DNA of 64,000 nt from Paenibacillus sp. JNUCC-31 (GTDB lineage Bacteria; Bacillota; Bacilli; Paenibacillales; Paenibacillaceae), in contig NZ_CP062165.1 of the NCBI RefSeq assembly GCF_014844075.1, positions 2,232,001 through 2,296,000 on the forward strand. Reading direction: 5' to 3'. The notes under the pieces were generated by a model. The model did not search any database. It was not told the DNA's origin and saw nothing but the letters and a program-made list of their open reading frames with translations. Each line of letters begins with the position of its first letter. Position 1 is the stretch's first letter. The position numbers and the translations under genes were made by a program. Shown here piece after piece: positions 34,451 to 43,776 of the stretch.

Positions 34451-36475
34451 CTATGCCTTTTCCAGAATACTTTCCTTCTCCAGATCCTTAAAATACTTGT
34501 CATTATACAGCATGCTCGGATGTGTGGGATGGTACGTCATAGCAATATCATTGTGCTCTTTCGCTTTCACCCTATTGCCTATCCGGTCATAACAAACGCA
34601 TAACTGTAGGTGTGGCATCCATGTCCAAGCAGCTTCATTCAATACAACCATTGGATCTGTCGGGCGTATCGCCCGGGTCGCCAGTTCATACCAGAATATG
34701 CCTTTGCGATAATCTCCACGATCGGCAAAATAACCTCCCAAACGACAGCAAATCTCTGCCCTCGGCAAATCATAGGCAAAGGATTTCAGCAAGGCCGAAA
34801 CTTCCTGCTCCGAACGTCCAAGCGCAGCTTCGCAATCAGCTATTTTTTGGCAAGCTGCAATCTGATCCTCCACCCAGCCCAGCCCCGTGTCCAGGAATTT
34901 CTCATAATAGTTCACCGCATCCGCATACTCTGCATGATCTTTCAGCTCGTTTCCAAAATAGTACAAATCACGCGGGGGGAACTCCTCTCCGGCCTTTTCC
35001 CGTTTGCGGTATATCTTTAGATTGCGATCTGTATATTCCTTATCCTTCTTATGTGTAACGGCCACGTCACTATGCATCAGATGTCCTGCCACTTCCAGAT
35101 ATTCATGCACCGCACCAATCCAGCGAAAATTCCGATCCCGCCGGACCAGCCGATTTCGCCGCAAACTGTAGGCCACTTTCCCCTCCGCTGTAAAGGACAG
35201 ATGATAATCCATGGTGACACTGTCTACTGCTGGATCAAGGGAACGTTTCAATTCAATAAGCTTCAACCGGTCCTCCGGTTCGAACACATCGTCGGCATCC
35301 AGCCATAATATATATTCACATGTCGCTTGTTCAAAAGCAAAGTTCCGGGCCGCCGCAAAATCATCCACCCACTCAAAATCGATAATGCGTTCCGTGTAGC
35401 GTGCTGCGATCTGTCGGGTCTGATCCGTCGAGCCCGTATCGACAATCACAATCTCGTCTGCGATCCCGTTAACCGAATCCAGACATCTGGCGAGGGAAGC
35501 TTCTTCATTTTTCACGATCATACATAGCGAAATACTAACGGTCTCTTCTCCACGTCTCGCCTTGCGATTATAAGCAGCCACGCCAGGCAACTCGGATAGT
35601 CGATAGATGTGATAGGCAGGAAAGTGTGTATCCACGTATAATTGAAATCCTAGGGCTTGGGCTCGAATGCAAAAATGACGATCTTCCCCCCAGAACGATA
35701 CATTCGGAATCTGATCATAGGACACCCCGGAATCCAATACATTCTTACGAATAAGAGTACATGCCCCCAGACCCCCTACCTCGTAACAGCCCGGGATTCG
35801 CAATTGCCTCAGAAAAGCATCCGTCTGTGTAGTTTCATCCTCTGCCTCCTGCCCGGTGATGGCTTTGCCTCTCTTGCGATATAGGGCGTACTCATCCTGC
35901 AACCAGACCTGCGGCATCTCCCTTGTACCCGGCTGCCAGCGCGTCCAGAAGATATTGGATACAATCTCCTTGCCAGTGGAAACTAGCTGCTCCAGCGAGC
36001 GGGGATGCAGGACAAGATCGGAATCAATCAGGAATACGGCATCGTACTTCTGTTCACGGGCATAAGTCAGAAGACGATTTTTCAGCCCCGCAACACGCCA
36101 GATCTGTGCATCCCGCCAATAATGTCCTCCTTCATCCTTAGTGTATTTTCCCTTTTCCGGGCTACCACCTTCGTCATCGCTATCTGCTCCAAGAATGGTG
36201 CCTTGATACTGGAGTACAAATTCTTCGAGCATATGGGATGCTGCTTCCTCTTCATTATCGTCCACAAACAAATAATCAGTCTCTACCGTTGTTCGCTCAA
36301 GGGCAATTAGAGAGTCAAGAAACTCACGGAGCACAAGAACCGTCTGTCGAACAGGACTTGCAATCAGAATCCGTTCTTTCATTGGTTCCTGCTGATCCTT
36401 ACGTTCACGGGATTCTAAGGATTCCTGAGTTTCTTTGGACTCCCGGCTTGGTTTGCGTAGCTGGTCATCTCTCAA
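34451..36475 (-). CDS. Two-domain glycosyltransferase with C-terminal TPR-like region
   Basis: About 674 residues. An R/E/S-rich leader (about 1-32) precedes an N-terminal nucleotide-sugar-dependent domain (ILIASPVRQTVLVLREFLD, FLIDSDLVLHPRSLE with a DxD-type site, GEDRHFCIRAQALGF). A second GT-A family-2 domain follows (ISLCMIVKNEEASLARCLDS, IVIVDTGSTDQT, WLDADDVFEPEDR), then a helical tetratricopeptide-like region. Likely transfers sugars to surface glycans or proteins. TTG 36475 is chosen because it lies after AGGAGAGGGGG; ATG at about 36382 (MKERILIASP) is a possible later start. It follows the upstream glycosyltransferase by about 20 bases. Confidence 0.78.
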   Translation of the reverse strand: MRDDQLRKPSRESKETQESLESRERKDQQEPMKERILIASPVRQTVLVLREFLDSLIALERTTVETDYLFVDDNEEEAASHMLEEFVLQYQGTILGADSDDEGGSPEKGKYTKDEGGHYWRDAQIWRVAGLKNRLLTYAREQKYDAVFLIDSDLVLHPRSLEQLVSTGKEIVSNIFWTRWQPGTREMPQVWLQDEYALYRKRGKAITGQEAEDETTQTDAFLRQLRIPGCYEVGGLGACTLIRKNVLDSGVSYDQIPNVSFWGEDRHFCIRAQALGFQLYVDTHFPAYHIYRLSELPGVAAYNRKARRGEETVSISLCMIVKNEEASLARCLDSVNGIADEIVIVDTGSTDQTRQIAARYTERIIDFEWVDDFAAARNFAFEQATCEYILWLDADDVFEPEDRLKLIELKRSLDPAVDSVTMDYHLSFTAEGKVAYSLRRNRLVRRDRNFRWIGAVHEYLEVAGHLMHSDVAVTHKKDKEYTDRNLKIYRKREKAGEEFPPRDLYYFGNELKDHAEYADAVNYYEKFLDTGLGWVEDQIAACQKIADCEAALGRSEQEVSALLKSFAYDLPRAEICCRLGGYFADRGDYRKGIFWYELATRAIRPTDPMVVLNEAAWTWMPHLQLCVCYDRIGNRVKAKEHNDIAMTYHPTHPSMLYNDKYFKDLEKESILEKA

Positions 36476-36495
36476 CGTATTCCATCCCCCTCTCC

Positions 36496-37212
36496 TTATT
36501 CCGACCACGGTAACAATCTAGGCTCGCTATCCAGAATGGATTCATACTGTTCCTTCCAACCGTATCTGGCATCCGGGTCAAGCGCCTGATAGCGCTCAAA
36601 CTTACGTACCCGATCCTCCAGGCGTGCCCAGCCATAATGCTTCACTCGAGGAGCATGGCATCCATAGGCAAAATGTTGAATGGTTAGTGGAAAACGGCCG
36701 CAATGCTGTGGAGTTTCCTTCCACTCATAGCTCCACTCCGGGCGATATCGGACCAGAAATGGCCGATAATACGCATGGGCCTGCCAGTACTCGTCTTCCC
36801 GATAATGGGTCTCACTCCACATATCGAACAGCCTGAAATAAATGGCGTCCTCACTTCCGCTCAACAGTTGGTTCCGATCAGCCTCAAAATCAGTCGTCAA
36901 GATTTCATCGGCATCCAGATTCAAAATCCATTCCGGTTCGGTAGCCACCGTCTCCTGCCATTGCTGCTTCCTGAGGCTCACCTCGTCGGAAAAACGCGAA
37001 GCCGGGTTCTCTATCAATACGAGTGGGATGCTGCTCAACAGTTCACGGCACATGGCTACGGTTCCGTCCGTACTTCCATCATCTATGATTACTGCCCGGT
37101 CTATCCAGGACCGATGCGTTTCCAACGCCTGTTTGAGATATCTGTGCTCTTCATTACGGACGATCATGGACAAAGTAATATGCGGCCTTTCCGCTTCCTC
37201 TCGTTCATCCAA
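36496..37212 (-). CDS. Family 2 glycosyltransferase
   Basis: 238 residues, GT-A fold: ITLSMIVRNEEHRYLKQALE, IDDGSTDGTV, and WILNLDADEILTTDFE with the DxD metal site. C-terminal part is rich in Trp/Tyr/Arg (RPEWSYEWKETPQHC). The start is TTG 37212, seven bases after GGAGG. Cotranscribed with the larger glycosyltransferase gene downstream. Acceptor unknown; no other glycan genes are adjacent. Confidence 0.82.
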   Translation of the reverse strand: MDEREEAERPHITLSMIVRNEEHRYLKQALETHRSWIDRAVIIDDGSTDGTVAMCRELLSSIPLVLIENPASRFSDEVSLRKQQWQETVATEPEWILNLDADEILTTDFEADRNQLLSGSEDAIYFRLFDMWSETHYREDEYWQAHAYYRPFLVRYRPEWSYEWKETPQHCGRFPLTIQHFAYGCHAPRVKHYGWARLEDRVRKFERYQALDPDARYGWKEQYESILDSEPRLLPWSE

Positions 37213-37440
37213 AGTTTCACCTCCATGCTTGCATGGATACCCAATCGTTTTATACGCCTAATCTTTAATGGGTTGAAACATATATCTGTTGAACTATTCG
37301 GTATCAAAGCATCTGTCTGGACGGATTACGATCCTCTATATCCAATGTATGCATATCCAGATTATGGTTATGTCAGACGTCCAAACCTTTCACGTCGCTT
37401 ATCACATTTTCGTTGTGACCATCAAGCATCTTCCCCATAA

Positions 37441-37469
37441 AAAAAGCACCCGCTTTCGCGGATGCTTTT
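37441..37469 (-). terminator. Terminator of xylB
   Basis: Minus-strand AAAGCATCCGC-GAAA-GCGGGTGCTTT followed by TTTT, 20 bases after the xylB stop. The rest of the 37213-37489 gap shows no convincing gene. Confidence 0.8.
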
Positions 37470-37489
37470 GCTCTGTCTGAATATTTAAA

Positions 37490-38983
37490 TTAACGATACG
37501 CTGCCAAACGGTCATTCAAGCTGCGTGTGTGCCCGTACACCTCTTGGTACAATGCAAACAGTCCATCATACACCTTCACTGCTTCCGGGTTAGGCGTATA
37601 GGATTTGGCCGGACGAATGAACGCTGCTGCACATTCCTGCAAGGTTGGGAACCAGCCACAGCCATAAGCCGCCAGCATCGCCGCGCCCATCGCAGGACCC
37701 TGCTCACTCTCCAACTTCACAATGGTTGCATTGAAGACATCGGCCTGCATTTGCAGCCAGGCTTCATTTTTGGCACCGCCCCCAATGGAGATAACCTCAT
37801 TGACCGTTTTGCCTGCTCCACGCAGAATATCGATCGATTCCCGCAGGGAGAATGTGATTCCTTCCATCACAGCACGTCCAAAGTGCTCCAGCTTGTGCCC
37901 TGCATCCATACCGATAAAGCTGCCCCGAATATTTGCATCAGGGTGCGGCGTACGCTCGCCAACGATATATGGCGTGAATAACAATCCGTTGCTGCCCGGA
38001 GGAATGGCATCAATTCCCTGTAAGAGCACATCAAATGATTTGTCCGCAGCAAATGTATCCTTGAACCAAGACAAGCTGTATCCTGCCGCAAGGGTTACCC
38101 CCATAATATAGAAGGCATCTTTCTCACCATGGTTAAAAAAGTGAACTTTGCCTTCAAAATCGAGATCTTTCCGCTCTTCATAGGAAAGTACAACGCCAGA
38201 CGTTCCGATGCTGCACATCGTCTGTCCTTCACTCAGAATGCCTGCGCCAATGGCTCCGCACGCATTGTCCGCACCACCGGCATATACTTTGGTTGATGCT
38301 GCAAGTCCTGTTTGATCGGCAATCCCAGGCAGCAACGTGCCCACTTCCTCAAATGATTCGACCAATCGCGGACACAAGGATACCGGCAGTTCAAAAGCTT
38401 CCGCGATCTCCTTGCTCCATTGCTTGCCAGCAACGTCCAGCAGCAATGTGCCAGCTGCGTCTGAATAATCCATGGCATAATCACCTGTCAGGCGATAACG
38501 TACATAGTCCTTCGGCAGTAGGAACAAGGCCGCTTGTTGCAGCAGTTCAGGTTCATTCTCCTGTACCCACAGGATTTTCGGCAATGTAAAACCTTCAAGC
38601 GCTCGGTTTCGGGCAATGCTTAACAGCTTGCCATCCAGCACTTTTTCGATGCGGCGGCACTGCGCCGTTGTGCGTGTATCGTTCCACAAAATGGCGTTAC
38701 GCAGCGGTTTACCCTCAGCGTCCACCAATACCAATCCATGCATCTGTCCGGAGAAGCTCAACCCTTCAATTTCCGAAGGATGTACGCCAGACACTTCCAG
38801 CAATTTGCGCAAGGAGACAATGGTCTGCTCTACCCAGTCCTCGGGATTCTGTTCACTGTATCCAGCCTTGGGCTGGTATAACGGGTATGCCTCAGATGCT
38901 TCAAACGCCACTTTCCCTTCACGGTTAACCAGCACTGTTTTGACTGCGCTTGTTCCCAGATCGACACCAATTACGTAACTCAT
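37490..38983 (-). CDS. xylB: Xylulokinase
   Basis: 497 residues, FGGY sugar kinase. N-terminal phosphate-binding motif YVIGVDLGTSAVKTVLV, substrate region GLSFSGQMHGLVLVD and ILWNDTRT, and C-terminal EGITFSLRESIDILR with ISIGGGAKNEAWLQMQADV for adenosine binding. Phosphorylates D-xylulose with ATP to xylulose 5-phosphate. ATG 38983 follows GAGAGGAG. xylA lies upstream on the same strand, but a strong terminator and a repeat element lie between them, so xylB may need its own promoter (possible -10 TATACAAT near 39016). Confidence 0.93.
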   Translation of the reverse strand: MSYVIGVDLGTSAVKTVLVNREGKVAFEASEAYPLYQPKAGYSEQNPEDWVEQTIVSLRKLLEVSGVHPSEIEGLSFSGQMHGLVLVDAEGKPLRNAILWNDTRTTAQCRRIEKVLDGKLLSIARNRALEGFTLPKILWVQENEPELLQQAALFLLPKDYVRYRLTGDYAMDYSDAAGTLLLDVAGKQWSKEIAEAFELPVSLCPRLVESFEEVGTLLPGIADQTGLAASTKVYAGGADNACGAIGAGILSEGQTMCSIGTSGVVLSYEERKDLDFEGKVHFFNHGEKDAFYIMGVTLAAGYSLSWFKDTFAADKSFDVLLQGIDAIPPGSNGLLFTPYIVGERTPHPDANIRGSFIGMDAGHKLEHFGRAVMEGITFSLRESIDILRGAGKTVNEVISIGGGAKNEAWLQMQADVFNATIVKLESEQGPAMGAAMLAAYGCGWFPTLQECAAAFIRPAKSYTPNPEAVKVYDGLFALYQEVYGHTRSLNDRLAAYR

Positions 38984-39012
38984 GAGTTAACTCCTCTCGT
39001 TTGTAACAGGAT

Positions 39013-39215
39013 TGTATAAATGAAACCTTGATGCTCATGTCGGCACTCCGTGATCAGAAAACCCTCGGATCGCCGTTACCCCCAGATTTCCTTTATACCC
39101 TTTAGCAAGGGAGAAATCCGGGGATAAATGCGAACGCTCCGCTTCCTCGGGTCCTTTCTGCTCACTCCGTTCTGCATGCAACATCTTAGACAAACATTTA
39201 TATCAGAAACTAAAA
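39013..39215. repeat. Dispersed inverted-repeat element, copy 1
   Basis: The core 39045-39171 aligns with 61251-61380 over its whole length with many shared blocks (CACTCCG, CCCAGATTT, AATCCGGG, ATAAA-GCGAAC, CTCCGTT). An inner stem CCCCAGATTTC / GAAATCCGGGG and outer TATAAATG / CATTTATA ends give it a nested hairpin form. It lies between xylA and xylB. Confidence 0.65.
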
Positions 39216-39235
39216 AACCGCGTTGTTTGTTTAAT

Positions 39236-39281
39236 CAAAAAAACCGCCCCCGCCTTCCCAGGGGAAAGTCGGGGACGGTCC
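39236..39281 (-). terminator. Terminator of xylA
   Basis: Minus-strand G-C-rich stem ACCGTCCCCG ... GGGGGCGGT followed by seven T, about 125 bases after the xylA stop. Confidence 0.8.
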
Positions 39282-39407
39282 GAATGTCATGCTTGTTCAG
39301 GCGTTCCGTAGTACAAGCCTTGTGTTAGGCTGGTGTGAATACTTCACTATATACGCCTACACACGCCTAACTCATGGATATACATCCATTAAACCGCCTA
39401 ACCGGTA

Positions 39408-40724
39408 TTAGTCAGCCAGAATGTACTGGTTAAGTTTGGCTCTCAGCAATTCCTGACGTCCGGATTGGTTTTTGCGTGGGCTTTCGTTGTTCAGTGCATA
39501 CTCAGCAAGGGAAGCCAGTGTTGCTTTACCTGCAACCACATCTGCGCCGATACCTTCGCTGAAGCTGCTGTAACGTTTTTCGATGAAGTCATCGAATACA
39601 CGATCTTCAATCAATTTTGCAGCCACTTTCAGACCTTTTGCATACGTATCCATACCCGCGATGTGTGCCAGGAACAGATCATCTGCTTCGAAGGAACCAC
39701 GGCGTACTTTGGCGTCAAAGTTCACACCACCACGGCCGATACCGCCGTTTTTCAATACTTCATACATCGTCAATGTCGCATCGTACATATCAACCGGGAA
39801 CTCATCCGTATCCCAACCAATCAGCATGTCGCCTTGGTTAGCATCGAGGGAACCGAGCATGCCGTTTGTGCGGGCAACGCGGATTTCGTGATCGAATGTG
39901 TGACCAGCAAGTGTAGCATGGTTCGCTTCCAGGTTCAGTTTGAAGTGTTTGTCCAAACCGTATTTTTGCAAGAAGGCAATGGAAGTTGCTGCATCATAGT
40001 CATATTGGTGTTTAGTTGGCTCTTTTGGTTTAGGCTCAATCAGGAATTGTGCATCAAAGCCAATTTCCTTCGCGTAGTCTACTGCCATGTGGAACATGCG
40101 GGCAATGTTGTCTTGCTCCAGCTGCATGTCTGTGTTGAGCAATGTGTCATAACCTTCACGACCGCCCCAGAACACATAGTTTTCTGCGCCCAGACGTTTA
40201 CCCACTTCCAGACCTTTCTTGATTTGGGCTGCAGCATGAGCGTATACGTCTGCGTTGCAAGTAGAAGCTGCACCAAACATAAAGCGTGGGTTGGAGAACA
40301 TGTTCGCTGTATTCCAGAGCAGCTTTTTGCCGCTGGATTTCATGTGGCCTTCAATCAGGTCAACGATTGTATCGATGTTGCTGTAGAACTCACGCAGGCT
40401 GTTGCCTTCTGGTGCGATGTCCACATCATGGAAGCAGAAGAACGGGAGATTCATTTTTTCCAAAAATTCAAATGCCGCTTCAACGCGTACTTTCGCGAGG
40501 TCCAGACCGGAGTAGTTATCCCAAGAACGAACAGCTGTTTCCGCACCAAACGGATCACTACCACCCGCTGTTAATGTATGCCAGTAAGCCATGCCGAAAC
40601 GGAAATGCTCTTCCATTGATTTGCCGGCTACCACTTCTTCGGGATTATAATGTTTAAAAGCAAATGGATTCGTGGAATCTTTACCTTCGAATGAAATTTT
40701 ATTAACGGATTCAAAATAGGCCAT
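39408..40724 (-). CDS. xylA: Xylose isomerase
   Basis: 438 residues, class II xylose isomerase. Signatures: [13 protein letters not shown] with the catalytic His and Asp, [16 protein letters not shown], and [15 protein letters not shown] with metal-ligand Glu, then [12 protein letters not shown] and [17 protein letters not shown]. Interconverts D-xylose and D-xylulose with Mg2+ or Mn2+. ATG 40724 follows GAGGAGG. Promoter, operator and cre site are clear upstream, next to the divergent xylR, so expression should be xylose-induced and carbon-catabolite repressed. Confidence 0.95.
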   Translation of the reverse strand: MAYFESVNKISFEGKDSTNPFAFKHYNPEEVVAGKSMEEHFRFGMAYWHTLTAGGSDPFGAETAVRSWDNYSGLDLAKVRVEAAFEFLEKMNLPFFCFHDVDIAPEGNSLREFYSNIDTIVDLIEGHMKSSGKKLLWNTANMFSNPRFMFGAASTCNADVYAHAAAQIKKGLEVGKRLGAENYVFWGGREGYDTLLNTDMQLEQDNIARMFHMAVDYAKEIGFDAQFLIEPKPKEPTKHQYDYDAATSIAFLQKYGLDKHFKLNLEANHATLAGHTFDHEIRVARTNGMLGSLDANQGDMLIGWDTDEFPVDMYDATLTMYEVLKNGGIGRGGVNFDAKVRRGSFEADDLFLAHIAGMDTYAKGLKVAAKLIEDRVFDDFIEKRYSSFSEGIGADVVAGKATLASLAEYALNNESPRKNQSGRQELLRAKLNQYILAD

Positions 40725-40751
40725 GGTAAATGCCTCCTCAATAGTTTTAAA

Positions 40752-40765
40752 AGTAATCGTTTACA
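40752..40765 (-). promoter_or_regulatory. cre site (CcpA binding) of xylA
   Basis: Minus strand TGTAAACGATTACT matches the Bacillus cre consensus TGWNANCGNTNWCA at 13 of 14 positions. It lies between the promoter and the ribosome binding site, a position typical for roadblock repression. Confidence 0.7.
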
Positions 40766-40770
40766 ACGTT

Positions 40771-40818
40771 ATCCTAACACATCGGTTTTACTTTGTCTAT
40801 TGGTTAAACAAAGTAAAA
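40771..40818 (-). promoter_or_regulatory. xylA promoter and XylR operator
   Basis: Operator: TTTTACTTTGT (40786-40796) and ACAAAGTAAAA (40808-40818), perfect 11-base arms with an 11-base spacer. Promoter: TAGACA (40794-40799), 17-base spacer, TAGGAT (40771-40776) on the minus strand. The -35 lies inside the operator, so bound XylR would block polymerase. Confidence 0.75.
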
Positions 40819-40917
40819 ATTAAATTTTTTTTGCGGGTTTGTTTACGCTATAATAGTCGAATAGCTTGTTTACGGATAACGGGTCTGAACCCTTTTATAG
40901 AAGAATAGGAGTGCCTT

Positions 40918-42090
40918 ATGGATATGAAAATTACCGGAGACCAGATGCTGGTCAAAAAAATAAACAAGTCGATCGTCCTGGATACGATTCGGCGTCATGC
41001 CCCCCTCTCCCGTGCACGGGTATCCGAGATTACAGGGCTGAACAAAGCCACGGTTTCCAATCTGGTTGCCGATCTGATCCATGATGAGCTTCTGCAGGAA
41101 ATTGGCCCTGGGGAATCCAGCGGTGGACGCAAACCTCTGATGCTGCTATTTCGCGGGACAGCGGGATATGCCGTAGGTTTGGAACTCAGCGTCACCCATT
41201 TAAAGGGTGTACTTACTGATCTGGAAGGTCATATTATCACAGAGTACGCCGTTAAGCTGGAGCATCACGATGTGTCCTCTGTAGTTGAACAGTTAAAACT
41301 TGCAGCAGAACATCTGATTCATGCAGCCCCTCCTTCCCCTCACGGGGTGATTGGCATTGGTATCGGGGTGCCGGGTATGGTGGACGAGGAAGGAACGGTG
41401 CTGTTTGCACCCAACCTGGGATGGGAAAAGGTCCCCCTGCGTGTCCTGCTTGAGGAAGCATTCGATCTGCCTGTGACAATCGATAATGAAGCGAATGCTG
41501 GTGCTCATGGAGAGTTAAACTTTGGTGCGGGCATCGGAGTTCGTCATCTGATCTACATTAGTGCAGGCATCGGGATTGGTTCAGGTATTATGGTGGATGG
41601 CGAGCTGTACAAAGGCGCTTGGGGATATGCAGGAGAAACAGGCCATATGTCCATTGAAGCAGAAGGCAGACCTTGCTCCTGTGGCAATCGTGGCTGCTGG
41701 GAGTTATATGCTTCGGAGAAAGCTTATGAGCACCCCGATCATCAGTTGCTTTTGCCGGCACATACCACACGGGAATTGATTGACCATGCACAGCAAGGAC
41801 ATGAAGATGTATTGAAACTATACCAGGAAATCGGCCGCAAACTGGGGATTGGCATCACCAATATTGTCAACAGTTTCAATCCTGAGCGCATCATTATCGG
41901 CGGCCCTCTCTCTGAAGCAGGACCCTGGATTGAAACGGCGTTGAAACAAGTGGTGGAGGAACGTACTTTGCCCTATCACCGCCGCAGTTTGCAAATTGAA
42001 TGGGCTGCTCTCGGCAGTCGGTCCACACGTGTTGGTGCCGCTTACTCAGCAATTTCCCAATTTCTAGGTAAAATAAGAGTGTCCGTCTAA
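40918..42090 (+). CDS. xylR: Xylose repressor XylR (ROK family)
   Basis: 390 residues. N-terminal winged helix (about 10-75: NKSIVLDTIRRHAPLSRARV, SEITGLNKATVSNLVADLI), then a ROK sugar-kinase-like fold: GIGIGVPGMVDEEGT, TIDNEANAGAHGEL, GIGIGSGIMVDG, ETGHMSIEAEG and the zinc motif CSCGNRGCWE. ROK-type XylR proteins release DNA when xylose is bound. Start ATG 40918 follows AGGAG. Divergent from xylA, with the palindromic operator between them. A possible -10 for xylR itself is TATAAT at 40851-40856. Confidence 0.92.
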   Translation: MDMKITGDQMLVKKINKSIVLDTIRRHAPLSRARVSEITGLNKATVSNLVADLIHDELLQEIGPGESSGGRKPLMLLFRGTAGYAVGLELSVTHLKGVLTDLEGHIITEYAVKLEHHDVSSVVEQLKLAAEHLIHAAPPSPHGVIGIGIGVPGMVDEEGTVLFAPNLGWEKVPLRVLLEEAFDLPVTIDNEANAGAHGELNFGAGIGVRHLIYISAGIGIGSGIMVDGELYKGAWGYAGETGHMSIEAEGRPCSCGNRGCWELYASEKAYEHPDHQLLLPAHTTRELIDHAQQGHEDVLKLYQEIGRKLGIGITNIVNSFNPERIIIGGPLSEAGPWIETALKQVVEERTLPYHRRSLQIEWAALGSRSTRVGAAYSAISQFLGKIRVSV

Positions 42091-42234
42091 TAATCAATGA
42101 AAATTGACATCATTTTGCCCCATTTCCTCCCTTTTTGTTAAAGAAATCCAGAGGTATAATAGGGTTATGTGATTTTTGTCATGGCGACATCAATGTCGCC
42201 GTGTTAATCCGATAACGAAACGGAGTGAAAATTC

Positions 42235-42432
42235 GTGACCTACGTGGATACTTCAGATATCTCGGCGCAAATGTTTGTCACCGTACTCCTGTTCCTGATC
42301 GTGCTTGCGCCCCTGTTCAGCCTTGGCATACTTCGACTGTTTCAGAGCAAAAAGAAGGCTGGTTTCATGTACATGCTGTCAGGCGTACTGGTTTATGTTG
42401 TATTTCAGACCTTTATGAGTATCTTTTTTTAG
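42235..42432 (+). CDS. Small two-helix membrane protein
   Basis: 65 residues, GTG start at 42235 after CGGAG. Two membrane helices (MFVTVLLFLIVLAPLFSLGI and MYMLSGVLVYVVFQTFMSIF) joined by a basic FQSKKKAG loop. I recognise no family. A TATAAT (42156-42161) may be its promoter, and a terminator-like hairpin follows. It may be an accessory envelope protein; nothing in the context says more. Confidence 0.65.
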   Translation: MTYVDTSDISAQMFVTVLLFLIVLAPLFSLGILRLFQSKKKAGFMYMLSGVLVYVVFQTFMSIFF

Positions 42433-42457
42433 ATAAAATATGTTGGATTTTAACACC

Positions 42458-42528
42458 AAATCCCCTTTTACATCCACAAAAGAGTTCATGAAACATGTGC
42501 TCTGTTGTAGCTGCGATAGGGGATTTTT
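42458..42528 (+). terminator. Terminator-like hairpin after the small membrane protein
   Basis: AAATCCCC (42458-42465) and GGGGATTTTT (42519-42528) with T run, but a long 53-base loop. No gene is seen between here and the converging Nudix gene at 42713. Confidence 0.45.
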
Positions 42529-42712
42529 ATAATGCAGACTAGCTGGAATTTGGTGGACAATTGAGTGTGTGGTCCCTTCTGAACATAACCCCTAAGGTTG
42601 CCAAAATGCACACTTATGCTTCCAATACGTATGGATTACTATAATCACAAACGCAGCTAGTCAACATTAAAATAACGTTTCCCATTAGTTCAATACACGA
42701 TCCCTCGTACAA

Positions 42713-43201
42713 CTAAACACTCCTTTGAAGCTTGACATTAAATTCTGTCGTTGTCGCAGTGACATACTCCAAATAATTCACAGAGCCGTTAAAGTTCAAA
42801 TAAGCTTCATAACGCATACGGATTCCAGGTAAAGTAATCAAATCCAGGACATTTTCCTTTGGAACCCACCTGCATTCGCTCGTTTCATTAGAAGTAGCTA
42901 ACTCTCCACCTACAGCTTTACACACGAAATCAAACATGACCTTTGTAGGGACATCCGTCACACCGTCATACCACTTATGGATTGCTGTATTCGAAACAAC
43001 ACTAATTAAATGGCTAACCGTGGCGTCTATTCCACTTTCCTCTTTGATTTCACGAATCACGCCATCAATCAGGTTTTCTCCCACTTCAGTTATCCCACCA
43101 GGATACACCCAACCATCGTCATGGGCTTTTACTAAAAGGATATTTCCAGTTCCATCTTCTACAATTCCGCCTGCAGATACAATATGTGTCGGAAACGCCA
43201 T
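42713..43201 (-). CDS. Nudix hydrolase
   Basis: 162 residues. The Nudix box is complete: GGITEVGENLIDGVIREIKE followed by ESGI, with the GX5EX7REUXEEXGU pattern. Preceding strands (VSAGGIVEDGTGNILLVKA) fit an MutT-like fold. It hydrolyses a nucleoside diphosphate linked to another group; the substrate cannot be told from the sequence. ATG 43201 follows GGAGG. Stands alone; no operon partner. Confidence 0.88.
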   Translation of the reverse strand: MAFPTHIVSAGGIVEDGTGNILLVKAHDDGWVYPGGITEVGENLIDGVIREIKEESGIDATVSHLISVVSNTAIHKWYDGVTDVPTKVMFDFVCKAVGGELATSNETSECRWVPKENVLDLITLPGIRMRYEAYLNFNGSVNYLEYVTATTTEFNVKLQRSV

Positions 43202-43381
43202 TTTACAACCTCCAAATAAGATGAATTTGTATATTTATTCCACATGGTTTCCGTACTTTCCTGCCTTTGTGAATTTCTATGAGGTACTCTCGACATGATT
43301 GAACTACTTTTCACCACACTTATGTAGTAAATAATTTGTCCACCTGATGAGTTAAGTCACAACTGCCTATCTCTACATAAA

Positions 43382-43415
43382 AGAAGCCTTAGTCCTGATC
43401 TGGACTAAGGCTTCT
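43382..43415 (-). terminator. Terminator of the glutaredoxin-like gene
   Basis: AGAAGCCTTAGTCC / GGACTAAGGCTTCT, 14-base perfect arms with a 6-base loop, TTTT on the minus strand. Confidence 0.82.
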
Positions 43416-43486
43416 CAATATATATTCAAACGGCTCGCGCGAACCGGAATAGCTCATGTTACTTGAACTTACCCTATAGAGGGAAA

Positions 43487-43717
43487 TTAAGCGTCCAGCG
43501 CTTTGGCAAATTGGGTTTTGTTCATTCCCAGAATGCGGTGTTCACCGATAACAGTCAGAGGTACGGCACGCACGCCCATATCCCACACTTGTTGTGCAAA
43601 CTCATCGCTAGTCTCGATGTTACGTTCTTCATAAGCAATGCCTTTATCAGCCAGGAAACTTTTTACCGATTTGCAGTTTGGGCAGTTGGTTGATGTGTAT
43701 ACAATTACATTTTCCAT
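43487..43717 (-). CDS. Glutaredoxin/NrdH-like redoxin
   Basis: 76 residues with the thioredoxin fold in its smallest form: VIVYTSTNCPNCKSVKSFLA with active CPNC near 12-15, the cis-proline VRAVPLTVIGEH, and a C-terminal helix. NrdH-like redoxins receive electrons from thioredoxin reductase and reduce ribonucleotide reductase or other partners. trxB is the next gene upstream (59 bases), on the same strand, which supports a shared pathway. ATG 43717 follows GAGGTG. Confidence 0.85.
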   Translation of the reverse strand: MENVIVYTSTNCPNCKSVKSFLADKGIAYEERNIETSDEFAQQVWDMGVRAVPLTVIGEHRILGMNKTQFAKALDA

Positions 43718-43776
43718 GTTTATTCACCTCATATTGTTTTTAATATACTAATCTATTGATCAAAACAGCCTTTCCC

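Noticed and set aside
37271..37440. Plus-strand ORF with a Tyr-rich tail (PMYAYPDYGYVRRP)
   Set aside because: Looks protein-like but has no ribosome binding site or good start, lies downstream of a leftward start region, and could not be supported.
39465..40574. 369-codon open frame antisense to xylA
   Set aside because: Protein is Cys/Phe/His-rich and of low plausibility, lacks a ribosome binding site, and mirrors codon bias of xylA on the other strand.
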